From: Leptodontidium sp. MPI-SDFR-AT-0119
Lineage: Eukaryota; Ascomycota; Leotiomycetes; Helotiales; Leptodontidiaceae
Length of the DNA stretch: 64,000 nt
NCBI GenBank assembly: GCA_020726505.1
Contig: JAHLEZ010000001.1
Coordinates: forward strand, 868,001 to 932,000
Reading direction: 5' to 3'
The position numbers and the translations under genes were made by a program. This document shows, in pieces, positions 22,487 to 35,571 of the stretch (position 1 is the first letter of the stretch; each line of letters opens with the position of its first letter). A model generated the notes under the pieces. That model did not search any database and was not told the DNA's origin. It saw only the letters and a list, made by a program, of their open reading frames with translations.

Positions 22487-25400
22487 ATTGGTAGGCAGGA
22501 AAGCTGTGGAATGTTGGCAGTGGAAGGGGTTTGTTTTGGTGGGACGAGAGATGTCGACTGGAACGTAGACACTGGTGGTGAGGATGAAGGGAAAATTATC
22601 ACCAGAGGAGGGACGAACTCCTTTATAACGTTTATGGGCGACGAAAGAGTGTCACGTAAGGGAAGACCTTGACCTTGACCTTGACATGGATGAAGTTTGA
22701 GGGGAAATGCATTTCATGGAACTTAAACTAGCAGGCGTTCCGAAAGCAAGGAGGTTCGAACAAAGAGAAACGCTGCCGCGCGAGGCATACCTCACCTTGA
22801 GGCTTTCACGCTAGCCTCTGACTGGCTGGAAAATATCACATGACCTTTTATAAAGTGACTTCTTGTAGTGCTTGCTATTGGAGAGGTTCAACCTGTAATT
22901 GCATGACGGGAAAATTATTAACTTCGATTAGACGGGAACTAGTTAGAGGCACCTTCAATTGCTTGCTCCTTCGTATCTCCTGCCTCCCTAGCCCACGATA
23001 AGGGGTGGGGGGTTTAGTTCCTTGATATTTACTTAGCATATATCAGTGCTGCTGGAGAAAGGAGCTTTGGGGGTGGTGGTACCTTGCTGGTACACAGGTA
23101 GATCAAATTTCTAACAACTGATACCTCTTTCAGACGGGGGCCGGGGGGCACCTTCAGCTGACGGCAGGCTGCAGTTTGTCACTTGACGTATCAGACTGGA
23201 AAGTGATTAACATGACAGCTTGATCTTTGTAAAAGACCAGCGGTCAGTAAGCACAGGTCGGCTAGGTACAGGGTGTCCTAGTGAGTGAGTGTCTTAAGAA
23301 AAAAATCGTGAAAATCCCCCTGGCCCTTCCTTCACCGTTCTGGTCACTCCCGAGCTTAGATAGGTAATATTGTTTAGCACGTTGATTACGTGTACTACTG
23401 GCTGGTTAGATGAAAAAAAGAGCTAGCTGATCTTTGCTGACGTATCGTTTCCTTGATCTAGTTCTTATAGGTTATTAAATACGACTTGTTCACGGCCTAA
23501 TCGCTTTCATAGAGTTTATAGTCTCTTGAAGACTTTGTCTTGATCTCGCGTTTCTTAGCGGTGGTTGTGGGGGCTATATGAAAAAAAAAAAAAAAAAAAT
23601 GAAAAATTATCGACTTTAAATCTTTTACAGAGAGCTTAGCGTAGGTGTAGGTGTTCGAGGCCTTAAGTTATTTGTTGAAGGTGTGAAAGTCATCTTTTGA
23701 TATAACTCATTGATTTAAATATTGCATAATTGCTTACCTAACTTCGTTTGTGCTGGATACTGTTTTATTATTAAAATTTAAGCTAATGTATTTGAAGATA
23801 TTAAATACCAAAAAGAAGATAACTCCGATTATTGATAAAGAAAGTACTCAAACGGCTTGCGGAGTTGTATCGGGCAAGGGCTGTGCAAGATCTCTTGTCG
23901 TAGTAGTTAGTGGCGGGGCACTTAGTTTTGGTGTTATAATAATGTGATGAGCGATATTTGTCTAAGTATTGAATAGATGAATACTTTTTGCTAAGGTAGT
24001 CTTTGAGGTAATACGGCTGTGTTGAAAGGAGTGTTTATGGTAAGCGAAGCCGGCGTGCCTTTTGTTTTGTTTTGGGAAAGTACAAGTAGGCCCTTAAGCG
24101 AAGCGAAATCTAAATAAGTCGTGAAACTCAGTGAATATTGTAATGCTTTAATAATCCTAGCCGCACGGCTCGGTGAAGCTTGATAAGGAAAAAACTGGGT
24201 TGAAAATTTTGAGTTAATCTATTTAATCAATTCCCGATCTTTATCTCTACTTGTGGAACCTTGTTACTTTCGCGACACGACTACTCACACGTTAATAGCT
24301 TACTAATTTTAGTGGAGGGCTTATATAAAACAATTACCTCCTTCGAAGCCAGCTATTGAAATATACTATCAGTTTGATATTATCGAGTATGATAACACTA
24401 TTAAATATAAATAAGACAGGATCACTGCTGGGAATTTAGCGGTTGCTGCGACTGCCTCCGGTCAGTTAAAGATAACCTAGCCCACGGTGCAGCCGCTACG
24501 GCGATGCTTATTAGAGGAACAAAAAAGAAGAACGATGATATTGGTGACCGAGATATTACTTCTCTTTAACCTTACCTTGTTTCCCGCTTCCCCCTCCTTG
24601 CTTTTTATTTGCGAGTGCCGATACGGCAGACCAAGGATTAGATACCACGCGCACTTCAAGCCAGTTGAAGACGACTGAGATCCTAGCACAATTGGCAAAC
24701 GGAATATAAATAAAAAAAAGGGGGAAGAAAACGAGGTTTGGGTCAATGAAGCGCACAAGAGACAGGTTACTAGAAACAGTGCTTGGAAACCAGCAACCTT
24801 TTCTAAATATTGATACTGTAGACTACAACGTGCTGATTTAATTTTACCAACATGCATAGCAGAGAGGACATGTCTAGTGGAAACAGCGATCTCAAAGATA
24901 GACATTAATTCTTAGGTGTGCCCACTACGATCCACGAAGCCAGTGCTTCGATCTTCCTTCGATGAATGAGTGAACAACCCTAATATACCAACAGCGGGTC
25001 TTCTTCAATTCCGAAGTGACCGCAGAACTTGTAGCCTAGCTCCTAGCTTGCAGACACGCATCGCTCACATATAGATACAATGTTAAGAACTCATCACAGT
25101 GATCAATCAGGGATTGCTTCCTATAAACGCCCATTAGTCTCTGCCAAGTTCAAGACTTCAAGATAGCAACGGGATTGGTTGAAGAGATATCAGAGGATTG
25201 GCTGTTGTAAATATAGTAAAATCATGAGTAAACTGCCCAAGACGGGCAGCCCAACTTAGATCATTGATAGAACAAACTCATCACTTAACGGGGAAGGGCG
25301 GGGAGTAGGAAGAAGATGGGGGTGATGGCTTACGGTATGTTTGGTGGCTTCTGAGGATGTTGGTCGAGACATCCACAGAAGCTTCTGCCCAGGCTCAATT

Positions 25401-26264
25401 CTTCTTGTTGGCAGATCTTGTGAGAGTGGTATCGGTGTTGCTGATTCGATTCCTATGTAGGTAGGTACGTAGTGGAACGATGACTAGAGGCATTGCAGTT
25501 CGATAGGTCGACTTGCGCCGAAGCTGTGCTGAAGGATTGTTTCCTCGTATCCGCACCATGGTCACCTTTGTCTCCGCCCGAGGAGTATCCGCCCTGTGCA
25601 GGGTATTGTAGAAGGGAAATATATCTGCGAGTTAGCACACACAAGACAAACCGGTCGAGATCAAGGTCTTCGCAGAATTGCACCGGCGAATATGCTGTGC
25701 TGGCAATCACTGCCCAGCGTATAGGTGGTCAAGTCTCCATTGACAGGGAACACGATCTAATACTAGATCCCTCCATGATAGGCAAGGCGAATTCGTAGAA
25801 AGGCAGCAATTGCAAAACGCCTTGTTGCGATGTTGAAGCACTCCAGATCTTGAACAGTACGAAATTTTCTTTTTGAAGCCCAAGAAATCTTAGCGCGATC
25901 TGGTGCCCTATCTCCACGTGATACTATTAGAAGCAGCTGGATTTGTGCCTAGAAGTCTACCAGGTATGAAGTAGATCAAGGTGCGTGAATTAAGATGTGG
26001 AATGTTGTAATCTTGAACGAAACTCAGATTGTCTGGTTTGATGTTGTTGTCGGGATTTGTTGTTTTTGTCACGTTTTGTTTGATACTCTCCTGATTTTGC
26101 CGAGGTCATGGATGGCCAAAGTGTCTTCAATTTTGCTTCAAATGTGACTTTTCCAATTGACGGTGTAATCGTTATTGTTCTAGAAGCGTACAATCATAGC
26201 ACGGAAAATCTCCTCAAGCATTAGGTGCACGACGCATCGGACTATGACATCGAGGACAGATCCT
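22487..26264. other. 3.8-kb gene-free block with repeat relics
   Basis: No supported gene was found. It contains a TTGACC-type triple repeat (about 22668-22685), a run of about 19 A at 23581-23599, and moderately AT-rich DNA from 23.4 to 24.5 kb that looks like decayed transposon sequence but gave no recognisable protein. The second copy of the 18.95-kb segment lies at 25045-25211. Several frames of 60-140 codons lack domains. Confidence 0.5.
25045..25211 (+). repeat. Diverged duplicated segment, copy B (relic)
   Basis: Counterpart of 18946-19112. On the minus strand the frame that reads GDACLRAGL in copy A reads SDACLQARS followed by a stop here, so this copy is not coding. Confidence 0.6.
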
Positions 26265-28568
26265 CTATTGTATCCTTCGTTTCTTCGACGATGGCTCTCC
26301 CCTCTTTTCATCGCCCTCAGCGAAGTCAGCCTCAAACATCCTCATTGCTCGCAGCGCTGTGTCGATATGATTTCTCCAGAGCAAGACGCCAGCACTCACA
26401 GCAAGCGCATGTGCAGTTCGAACCGTGTTTTTGATTTGTCGGCCGTTTAGATCCTCTTTGCCAATCTCGAGGAGGTAGTCGTTCGTCATCCACGGATACA
26501 TTACCAAAAGCACGTCATCTGGGAGCCATTCGGATGCCGATAGCCCGGCCGTGTTCGCAATGAAAGATTTCCAGAGTTGGGCACGATACTCTGGTGATAA
26601 TGCGTGGTACTTGATTGCCAGATGAATTCGTGATTTGAAAGCTTTGTCAAAGGCTTCAATCCGGTTCGTTGTCAAGATCAGAATACCTTCATAATCTAAA
26701 AGCTGTTTAGTTCGTTGAATTGCAATGGTGTTAACTCTGCCAGTTACGTACATTCCAGAAGTCGAAGAAAGACTGTTCTCAAGTCAGAAGTAAACTTGGA
26801 AATGGATGATTGCACCTACTGGAGACAAGACTGTTCCTTTCAAGATCATGCATACTTCGTTCTTCGAGAAATATGTCTGCCTCGTCAATGAGAGCAATAG
26901 CATTCCAAGTGGTTGCCAAATCAAGAGCAGCCTTAAGATTTTTCTCGACAGCCGCAGGTTGTACCCCAAGCTCTCCACAGCTGATCGTGTATAGAGGTCT
27001 CTTGGTTTGATCGGCCACACTCTCTACACCACTGTTAGGACCGGTGTGTTGCTCGAGATACTAGAAGGAATATTTACCTGCAGTGAGAGTTTTACCAACG
27101 CCTGGCACCCCATGCAACAAGAACACCATACCTTTGCCTTTGCCCTTGATCACATCATCAAACGACAGATTGTTGTTTGTGTGGACTTCGACTAGAGAGT
27201 GTATCATGTCTTTCTGCTCTTGGGGAAGAAGTAGCTTCTCGAAAGCGCCGACATTGAAGTCGACGTCGGAGATTTTGTCCACCTCAAGCCAGCACCAGGT
27301 TTTATCTGCTAGAGCAAATCCTGCAACATGATAATCACAGATCATGAAATGCTCATCCGAAAGGTCGTACTCTTCGGTTCCAAAGACCTTGGGCAAACGG
27401 TGCGCAGCACCGTCGAGGAGGTCTACCTAGTGGTTGTCGATTAGTGTCTCGTGTAAATTCTGAGCTGAACCTGCGTACCTGATTACAGGGGTTGACCCTT
27501 CCGAAGGTACCTGCATCAACCATCACGCGACTCTTGATCTGGACATCAATTAGCAGTAGCCCCCTGGTTTGAGGTACATCATACAGAAGTGGACTGCAAC
27601 GGGAAACCGTCAATCTCTCCTATCAAAGTGCGTTGCCGTCGTGTGCCAAGAGCCTCGGTTGTCCCTGTGTACATCCGGTAATGGACCCCTCGCAAGGAGA
27701 CCATTTTCTTTCCTCTCTTGACTACATCCCTGGTTATGGCGTTTTTGTCCGAATGATACTCCAGTGGGTATATCTTCAAGCTTTCCAGCGGACGATATCC
27801 GTCGTACTCGTGTATGTCTGCACTTCCCTCGACGAATCCTAGCTGATCTCCGTCATTGTCGATGTAAACAAACGTAACCCGCCATTTATCAGAATACTTT
27901 GTCATATCCTCCATTTTCACGACCTGATGGTGGTCCGTAATTCTCCTGTACAGATGAGTACCGGGTCGGAAAGCCATCCAGAGATCGGCAAATTCTAGGC
28001 CTGGAGTCAAAAGCGGATTTTCCATCAAGCCGTAGTAGTTCGCCCATTGAGTTTCAATTTGCTCCCACATGTGACGCAAAAGAAGCAAGAGATGCTCGAA
28101 TGCAGCTGAATCGTGCTCAAGCAACAATCCGTATTGCTGCAACTCGTTGCGGTAATGGAAGAGGCATTTTGGCAAGCCGCTGATGGAGATTTTGGTGGCC
28201 TTCAAATTCACTCCGGGATACTCCTTGATCACTTGTTTGAGCGCTTCCTTTAGGTATGGAGATCGGATAATTAGCTCTGTTTTTTCAACTTGCTTGTCCC
28301 AATTGTACCAACGAAGGAACGTGAGGGCCGCGTCATGATCGCGGTGAGCTTGTGGCTCGCGGTCCTTATGTTTTCCAACGGCGAGGAGAGGTCGGTCTCC
28401 TTTCGTGTTATAACGGGCTTCGTAAAGCTTGACCTCGCAAGTCAGACCGGGCACGTTGTCAGACGAACCAGGTTGGGGCTTCAAGAAATCAAAACCGTCG
28501 GCTGTGATGTTGACCTGCCCCACATCACTACTCGCAGCACTATTGAAGTCATCATCATCGTAGTCCAT
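26265..28568 (-). CDS. DUF7025-AAA ATPase, six exons
   Basis: ATPase of a large fungal family with an N-terminal DUF7025-type domain and one AAA module; cellular role unknown. Exons (minus) are 28568-27585, 27538-27479, 27426-27078, 27023-26820, 26772-26752 and 26695-26265, giving 682 codons with no breaks. The N-terminal part includes FADLWMAFRPG and LRGVHYRMYTG, then IKSRVMVDAGTFGRVNP. The AAA module has Walker A GVPGVGKT, Walker B ALIDEAD, FLEER, the arginine-bearing FKSRIHLA and sensor-1 ILTTNR. Exon 5 is only 21 nt and encodes the FLRLLE helix. The chosen start MDYDDDD is acidic; an upstream Met at 28643 is in frame. The C-terminus ends in a basic KKRRIQ. Confidence 0.85.
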
Positions 28569-29583
28569 GATTAGGAACAGAGCGTTTTTTTGAGTTGGGT
28601 ATTTAACGCTTGTCGGACTTGACTCGGTTTTCAATCCTTTCAATAACTAAAGTCTGTATGTAGCAGGGCTGCAAAGACTTTGCGAATTGTATTCGGACGG
28701 GCAAGATGTGAAGTCGTGATGTTTCTGGATGCTGTCAGTTACTGACAGTCAACCAGTTGGATTTTATTACTAGAGCAATTGACCTCGCTACACCGTTGGC
28801 GTTCTTTGCAATCAGTGGGGTTGTACTTTGTCAAGCAGCTTCAAAAGAAGTTGCTCACTCAACTGGAGCGGGTGATGACATTGGTATACTTGTATTCGGA
28901 GCAGCAGCTTCACTCCCCTCGCAAGCCACAAACCACTGCAGCCTTGACGTGGCCACACGACACTGCACAAGGTAGGCTCCGGGGCAGAAATTGGGGCTTC
29001 ATAGAGCCAGGGTAATGTTTCTTGGTGGCCATCATATGCCCACTGTTATCAAATGCTGGGCTGAACCGGGTCACTTGAAACCAGAAGCAAGCCACCAGCC
29101 TCGTCCTCCAGTCTTACTTGCAGAATCGTGCAGCCTCCGCCAAATTGCATCCATCTTGAGGTACCCCAATGAGACCTGAAAATTTTTCTGGCTCACGCTA
29201 TGTATATTGGCTCGTAATCTGCCAAGAGTTCGCAAAGGGGGGAAACACATTGCCTGACAAGGCAATCGAGCAGAATTTCTCAAATGTGAGACAGCTTATT
29301 TAGTTGCCTTGCAGGAAGCATCCGAATGACATTTGTAACATTAATCGATAACACTTTTCGTAGTAGCCTTGCAAGATTATTTATAGAAAAGCACTGCAAA
29401 CATATTCTAAGAAATGATTGACCTCAACAGACTCAACATTCATCCACGCTCATCTAGGAAATCATATAACAACCTGTCCAATTCAAGCGAGCCAATTCCA
29501 ATGTCTTTGCCCACAGCCACGACAGCACAGCTCATGACTTGATTGCTTTCTATCCCATAAATATCCCTGATGACTCGCACAAG
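28569..29583. other. Intergenic, no gene seen
   Basis: About 1 kb upstream of the AAA gene. Overlapping short frames have no domain or splice support. Confidence 0.5.
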
Positions 29584-30191
29584 TTATGTGCGGGAGTGGG
29601 AGAAGGCTGAAATGGCCGAGCCATGGGAAGCTTTCACACTGTTCTCGATGTTCGATCCCGTGGGCATAGTGGTGCTGGCTGGACCAAGTGGAGATAGTGG
29701 GACAAAGGAGGACACAATATTGTATGGATGAGAAGTCATCGGCTCAGAGACAAAACGTTGAAGGTTTGGGTTTGTATTTGGACCCGAGAGCTGTGCCGAG
29801 TTGTCAACGATGTGCCCAGGAAAGTTGGAGGCTCTCGTCTGTGGAAGTGGCTGTAGACTCTGCAACGTTGGGGATTGAAGATGGGCGGTATTTGGCTCTG
29901 ACAGCACCGAGCTTGGATTCTTTGCAATGGTATGCTTAAGATTCTCGATTGCCTTGGATCTCAGCAAAGAACGGCGAAGGCAATCTCGGCAACACTCAGA
30001 GGGTCCGCATGCGGCATCGAGACATAGAGTCAGCGCCGTCGTGGCATCCCACGATCGTGGTACTGGAATGAATGCTTCCGAGTCTCCAAATTCTACGCAG
30101 GCTATTTGTCTCTGAAGAACTAGTTAGCTTTGAGCTGAACAGTGTAGATTTGAACGGTATGACTTACTCTCGCTTCCGCTGGGGAGGACAT
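29584..30191 (-). CDS. Small orphan protein, 183 aa
   Basis: Exons (minus) are 30191-30168 and 30111-29584, with a GT-AG intron of 56 nt. The first exon has only eight codons (MSSPAEAR). The N-terminal part contains a Cys-rich segment, CLDAACGPSECCRDCLRRSL, at about residues 37-57. The rest is Ser/Pro/Asn-rich and probably disordered. There is no signal peptide or membrane segment. The family is not recognised. Frame continuity across a good splice pair is the main support. Confidence 0.55.
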
Positions 30192-31466
30192 TGTGTTTCT
30201 TTCCATGTTTGCGTCAACACTAAGCGGTCACAAGTATGAAGGAACAATGGCTGACAGAGATTCCAGTCGAAATCGAGACCTTTTCTTGACTAGCGGCTCG
30301 ACAGGTAGTGCCATAGTGAAGGAGATTCTTGAGTACTTATCTTTTGTGAAGTTCCTCCAATCAATGCTGTTCATGAAAACTACTCAGAACTTTTCAGACC
30401 GACCTACAAGGACCCATAGCACGGATGCACTTCGATGATCTGACGAAAGGTTCTTTGAAGGCATCCCGCTTCACATCAAGAGAGACTTAGTGGCCCAATA
30501 TCCGGTGAACTGCTTAAAACTTTCCAAAGCTTTGCAAAACCAACGGCTGGAGGCGGTCGGCCACGGATCCGAAATAGGGCAACTCAGCCAGTGACAACTG
30601 AACCTGCATCGATCGTAGCCTTGGCTGACTGTAAGCAGGATAAAATGTCACTACCTACGATCCGAGCGCTGACAAAGAAGACGCCCAGATATCAGATATG
30701 CCGTCCAGTAGCAGAAAGTTGAGACGTTTGGGTGACGGCACCGATGGACAGGAACCTGCACTACCCATCCAATACCCAACCAATTTGTGTTGGAGCAGCT
30801 GAGAACTTTTCGGAACTCTTCAAAACGACATGCAGGCCAGCCCCCATGCCCTGTCCTGTCCTTTTCTTTTCTTTTTCTTTCCTTTTCTGTGGCACATGGG
30901 TCACCGGCCACACCGCCGTGGCACACCATGCATGCAGGACCATGGGATGGAAATGGACAGCCCAGGGGTGATTGTGGAGTGGATTGGATTGGCGCTCAAA
31001 ACTTCCCAAAACTTCCCAAAACTTCTGGCCTTGCAGGACTGTGCAGGAACTTACTTGCATGAGACGGCACATCCACTGGGGTTCTTGCACCACCAGGCTG
31101 ACTGGCTACTTACAGCAAATTGCATGCCGAGTTGCCCCTCTGAGTCTCTGACCCTGCACTGTCCTGCCCTGCCTCAGCCGCCTTGAACCTTCACTCCACA
31201 TTCCACAGCCCGCTGCACAACTCTCGCCTTTCCGATCCTACCAGTACGAGTACAGTAAAGTAAAGAAAGATGCACGTAAAATCCAGCAAGGCAGACTTGT
31301 AAAAAGCAGTGTTGGCGAGCACCTACTTGACTCCTACTAACTCTTCTGCTGATAATTATACTGATTATCTAGTCTCTGACCTTGACCTGACAATAGAGTA
31401 TCGAGTGTTTCCCCCTCTATTGTTTCAATGTCTGCTGTGTAGCACTGCCCAGCCACAAGAATCAAG
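30192..31466. other. Intergenic, divergent promoter region with simple repeats
   Basis: Separates the small orphan gene from the Clr5 gene. It holds a pyrimidine-rich tract (about 30855-30890) and a tandem CCCAAAACTT-type decamer (about 30997-31025). No supported gene was seen. Confidence 0.55.
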
Positions 31467-33617
31467 ATGAATCCTCAACAACCACCCTTTCCTTGGGAAA
31501 ATCAACAATATCGACCCGTTGTCAAACCAACCCACGATTCTTGGAATAGCGATCATGGGAAAGCCCCCAGATTACAGAATCCAACGCATCACTACCCTCA
31601 GCCTCCATACTCTTCGCATCAGCATCAGCATCACCATGGAGGGTTCATGGTTCCGAATTCAGTGTCAGCCAGCAACCCTCTGGCAGCAGCATTTGCTCCT
31701 TCAAGCTCTGGCCCTATGGTTGACCTGACTTTCGACGACCCGAGGAGCCCAACATTGACAAACATTCTTCAAGACATCGCAGAAGACAGAGGACCAGCAG
31801 TTCAGCCCAACCAAGACAATTCTAAGAAGCGACGCCGTCCGCGAGGTCCGGTGCATATACGGATCAGTTCCAGCGATTGGGAAAAGTACAAGACCTATCT
31901 CAAACACTTGTACATGGATAAGCAACACACGGCATCGAAGATCAAGGATCACATGAAGCGAGAATTCCAGTTCGATGCATCGTAAGCCGTCCCATTGATG
32001 TGATGGATCGTCGCTGAGCAAAATCAGCGAACAGCAGTACAAGAATAAGTTTGTAGAGTGGGGATTTCTGAAGAACATACCAAAAGAAGGTCTGCCAGAA
32101 AGCATTACTCAATGGATCGTGATGAAAAACGAGATAAGGGAGCAGGATGGGAAGAAGACGGAATTTGTGTACGAGAACCGTATCTTGCCAGTAGATAGGA
32201 TACAGCAGAAAGCCAGATCTTCGCAATTCCAAGGCGACATGATTCCATCTGACGGTACGTTGTTCGAACGAATCTATCAAGCTCTACTGACATGGATTCC
32301 ATGATAGCACCAACCCCCAACGGCCTGACCTGGTCTACTCCAGCAAGATTTGACAGCATTCCTTCCCCATTTCACACGAACACGATCTCTCCTCACTCCT
32401 CAGCCAACCTGCCGCCGCCGTCGACCCCAGCCCCTGAGACCCACCTACCTCCAACCTACAACTTTCGAATGAACTGGAAAGGTTATAGTCGGGCAGACTT
32501 GGAAAATCTTGCCATCCAGGCAAGAGAGTTGAAGGACTCGGGAAACTTGGAAGCCGCCGAAGAGAAGTACCGGGAAGCGCTCTCTGGCTTGGAGTATATC
32601 CTATCTGCGACAAATGACCACACAATCGCAGTTGGCTACGAGCTGGCAGAGTTCTTTGCTCAAAGCAATCGAATGGAGGAAGCCGATGAGGTTCTGACAT
32701 GGATGAGCGAGGCCATCGTCAAGGCATGGGGTCTTCATCACTCAAGATCGGCCTTACACTTTTTGAAAGTCACGGACTTGTATCATGGATGGTCGAGGCC
32801 TGATGATGCGGTGACTGTACTGTTACAGGCAGTGAACTACCTTGAGGAACCGCCTCTCCCGAATAACTCCCGAGTCGAAGAATTGAATGATGATGAGACA
32901 ACAACAGGCGGGAAGAAATACACACTTATGACTCGATTCATAAATCCACCCAACAACAGTGGCCCTACAGATCAGCCCCATAATTTAGAGCTCCAGCTCG
33001 CCGTCGCTGATGCTCAAGCTCGAACCCAAGATGAAGCGGCCGAACCGTTACTTCTGGAACTGATCTCACAGTGCGAGAAATTCCCCACTCAGTTTACTGT
33101 CCAGAATTTGAAAGCTCACGCATCACTAATCATGCTTTACCACGACCTTAAAAAGCACGACGAGCTTAAGTTCGCGATGAAGAAGGCACGGGATTTCTTC
33201 TCCGCCACCATAACGAGAGAACTGCCAGCGCTTGCAAGTCCAATCCTACGTGCAGTTACCAAGCTAGCTGGGACTTTTGCCCACGTTCGCAGACTCAAGG
33301 CTGCCGAAGCAATGTTCGAGGTTATAGAACAAGTGGTTCCGGCTTTCTTGGAAAGGGACGAGTCTGACAGAGCAATCGATCTTCTGGTCGACATCGGCAG
33401 AATATATCAGGCACGCGGCAAGTGGAAGTATGCGAGACCAAGGTTCGAACATGCACTTGCAATTACACTTGCATCTAGAGGGCCAGAGAGTATGATGGCC
33501 AAGAGGCTGCAAGCGGCGTTGGATTTTCAGAGTTTCTCGTTGAGCGTTCCGCATGGGGGAAGAAATGACATTAAGTCGGCCTTAGCGCCACACGATGTCG
33601 GCGCTTTTTCACTCTAA
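31467..33617 (+). CDS. Clr5-domain protein with TPR-like C-terminal half
   Basis: Exons are 31467-31981, 32028-32254 and 32308-33617 (introns of 46 and 53 nt), giving 683 codons. The N-terminus is Pro/Gln/His-rich. A KKRRRPRGPV basic stretch precedes the Clr5 domain at about residues 136-190: SDWEKYKTYLKHLYMD, then, across intron 1, EQQYKNKFVEWGF. The C-terminal half is all helical, with repeated TPR-like units such as ARELKDSGNLEAAEEKYREAL (first at about 310) and WKYARPRFEHALAI. The Clr5 domain is named after a fission-yeast silencing factor; many moulds have paralogues of unknown role. A nuclear regulatory function is inferred only. Confidence 0.82.
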
Positions 33618-34554
33618 ACTTCTCTCTTGCAAATCATTATACTGCTAGCAATGTAAATTTTGAAAATATACTCGCAATACTCTATTATGTCGTTATCGAT
33701 CGAAGAAGCGACGTTATTTTTATCATCAACCTGTCCTCAGCGTGGCCCTTATGAGACTAACCGGAACTGTAAGTAAGGATCGATAATGTTGTTCTGTTCT
33801 GAATCTACTACAGCTTCCCTTCAAGTAGCAATAGAACAATAATAACTGGCAGCTCTAAGGCCATCTGAATTATTCATGTGGTAGTTATCAAACTTAAGCG
33901 ACGTGACAGCACCGCACGATCAAGCACCTGGTGGGATATATGATAGATCGAGTATCTGCTGAACTCGAGCTTCCGAATATGAACTATAGTATAGAAAGAT
34001 CAAGAATCAAGGTATGTGCGATATTTCCGTCTTGAATTCAATAGTTACAAAGATGGGATCGACATGAGGGCTGCCTGAACTTGAGATATCAGAATTTCTC
34101 ACGACATCTGGACCACTGAAGCTTCAACCATGAGAGATAGGACGTGATAAGCTGGTCGAAAAATGCCAAAATGTAAAATAAATTACTTGAAACCCAATTC
34201 TCAGTTAAAAGTAAAAGCACTAATGGAGGGCATCAAGCTTAGAAGAGCAATTGAAGCTTAAGGAATGGCCTAGATAGCGACGGACTCGGACGGAGCCAGC
34301 AGCCCAGACTGCATATATAAATCTCCGAACAGATCCTTAGCGTTATTATTTTTGGTGTAGGCATACCGTCCGCGTTCTATGCCCCCAAATAATTGGCAAA
34401 AGGAGATTCAAGCACTGGCAGGATCAAGCTCACGATCTATATTTCAGATGCAGAATCCACTGTTGAAGAAGTTACATCAAAGATTGGCAATGTAAGGGCT
34501 GCGATGTGGAAAGTCGAATGTCTGCTACATAAATATTGTATTGCGTTATCCACC
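33618..34554. other. Intergenic, no gene seen
   Basis: AT-leaning spacer between converging genes. The plus-strand frame at 34393-34839 overlaps the next gene and is its shadow. Confidence 0.55.
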
Positions 34555-35571
34555 CTATCTCTTCTTCTCAAAGGCAGTTCCTCCAACAGCGGGCAAGTCA
34601 AACGCACCGCCAACTCCCAAGACCTGAACTCTCTCTCTTCTATCCATCCACAACCAAGCCTCCTTCACCACCCCCTCCAGGATATCACCACCACCGCCTT
34701 GCTGCCACAAGAAAACCTTGTCACAGAACAAAACAAAACCATACTCGTAGAAAGCTCTCCACTTCTTCTTCAAAGCCAAATCCCTCCGTCTGATCGCACC
34801 CCCGAAAATCTCCCTGAAATTGACATACTTGCTCTCTGACTCTCGGTAGTGCGACATGACCCAAGCTGGGTACTGGCGGAAGACTGCGCCGAAGAGCTTG
34901 TATCGGTCTTTACGGTCCAGTCCGGCGAAGTACCTAGGGCCGCAGACAACATTGACCTCCTCTTCGATCTTGGTGACAGCCCACTCGACGAACCGGAACG
35001 CAGACTCGTAGCAGTCTTCTTGGATCATCTTGATGGTGTCGCATTGATGGGCGTACTCCCACGTGTTGATGGCGATATTGGATGGGATGATGCTCCGGAT
35101 GACGGAGGTGGAGAGGAAGTTGGTACGGGCGACATGGAAGAGGGTTTTGATGTTGAGGAGGGCACCCTGCTCATATGCGTCGATGCGGCGGGAGTCGAGC
35201 ATGTGGGTGGTTTTGATGGGACGCATGGCTTGACGCTGCTTGCCCAGCTTCGTATCGTGCTCGCGTGCTTCTTGCAACTGATTGGAAAGTTAGTGTCTGG
35301 CTTTAGACTTGAGAATGTTGTGGAGACTTACCTGGAATGGTCCCACGATCAGAGGACAGATCCTCTTCTTCTCGAATGCCTCCAAGACTTGGCCGAACTC
35401 CCAGTAGTCCTCTGAGTCGGTGACTGTCATGTTGTCGATCTCTTGCTGGGCCAACTGTTGGGAGGATAGTCGAGAGTTGTCGTTCTGGATCAAGGCCTGG
35501 TCAGCTGGGTAGTTGTCTTCGCCAGACTGGTCATCCATCCAGGCAGAGATTCGGTTGGGAGTGTAGGCCAT
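34555..35571 (-). CDS. Hypothetical protein, 320 aa
   Basis: Exons (minus) are 35571-35332 and 35277-34555 with a 54-nt GT-AG intron. The frame is continuous from MAYTPNRISAWMDD to a stop after AFEKKR. The protein is soluble, rich in aromatic residues and mostly helical, for example FRFVEWAVTKIEEEVN and KYVNFREIFGGAI. No domain, signal or membrane segment is recognised. The start was chosen because the frame upstream (to 35889) is less protein-like and lies in a leader with simple repeats. Likely a lineage-restricted gene. Confidence 0.62.

Noticed and set aside
24477..25798. Several overlapping frames of 60-140 codons on both strands
   Set aside because: Mutually overlapping, no family signal, and surrounded by decayed repeat-like DNA.
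27539..27600. Apparent frameshift in the DUF7025-AAA gene
   Set aside because: A 46-nt GT-AG intron (27539-27584) restores the frame and the IKSRVMVD motif, so the gene is intact.
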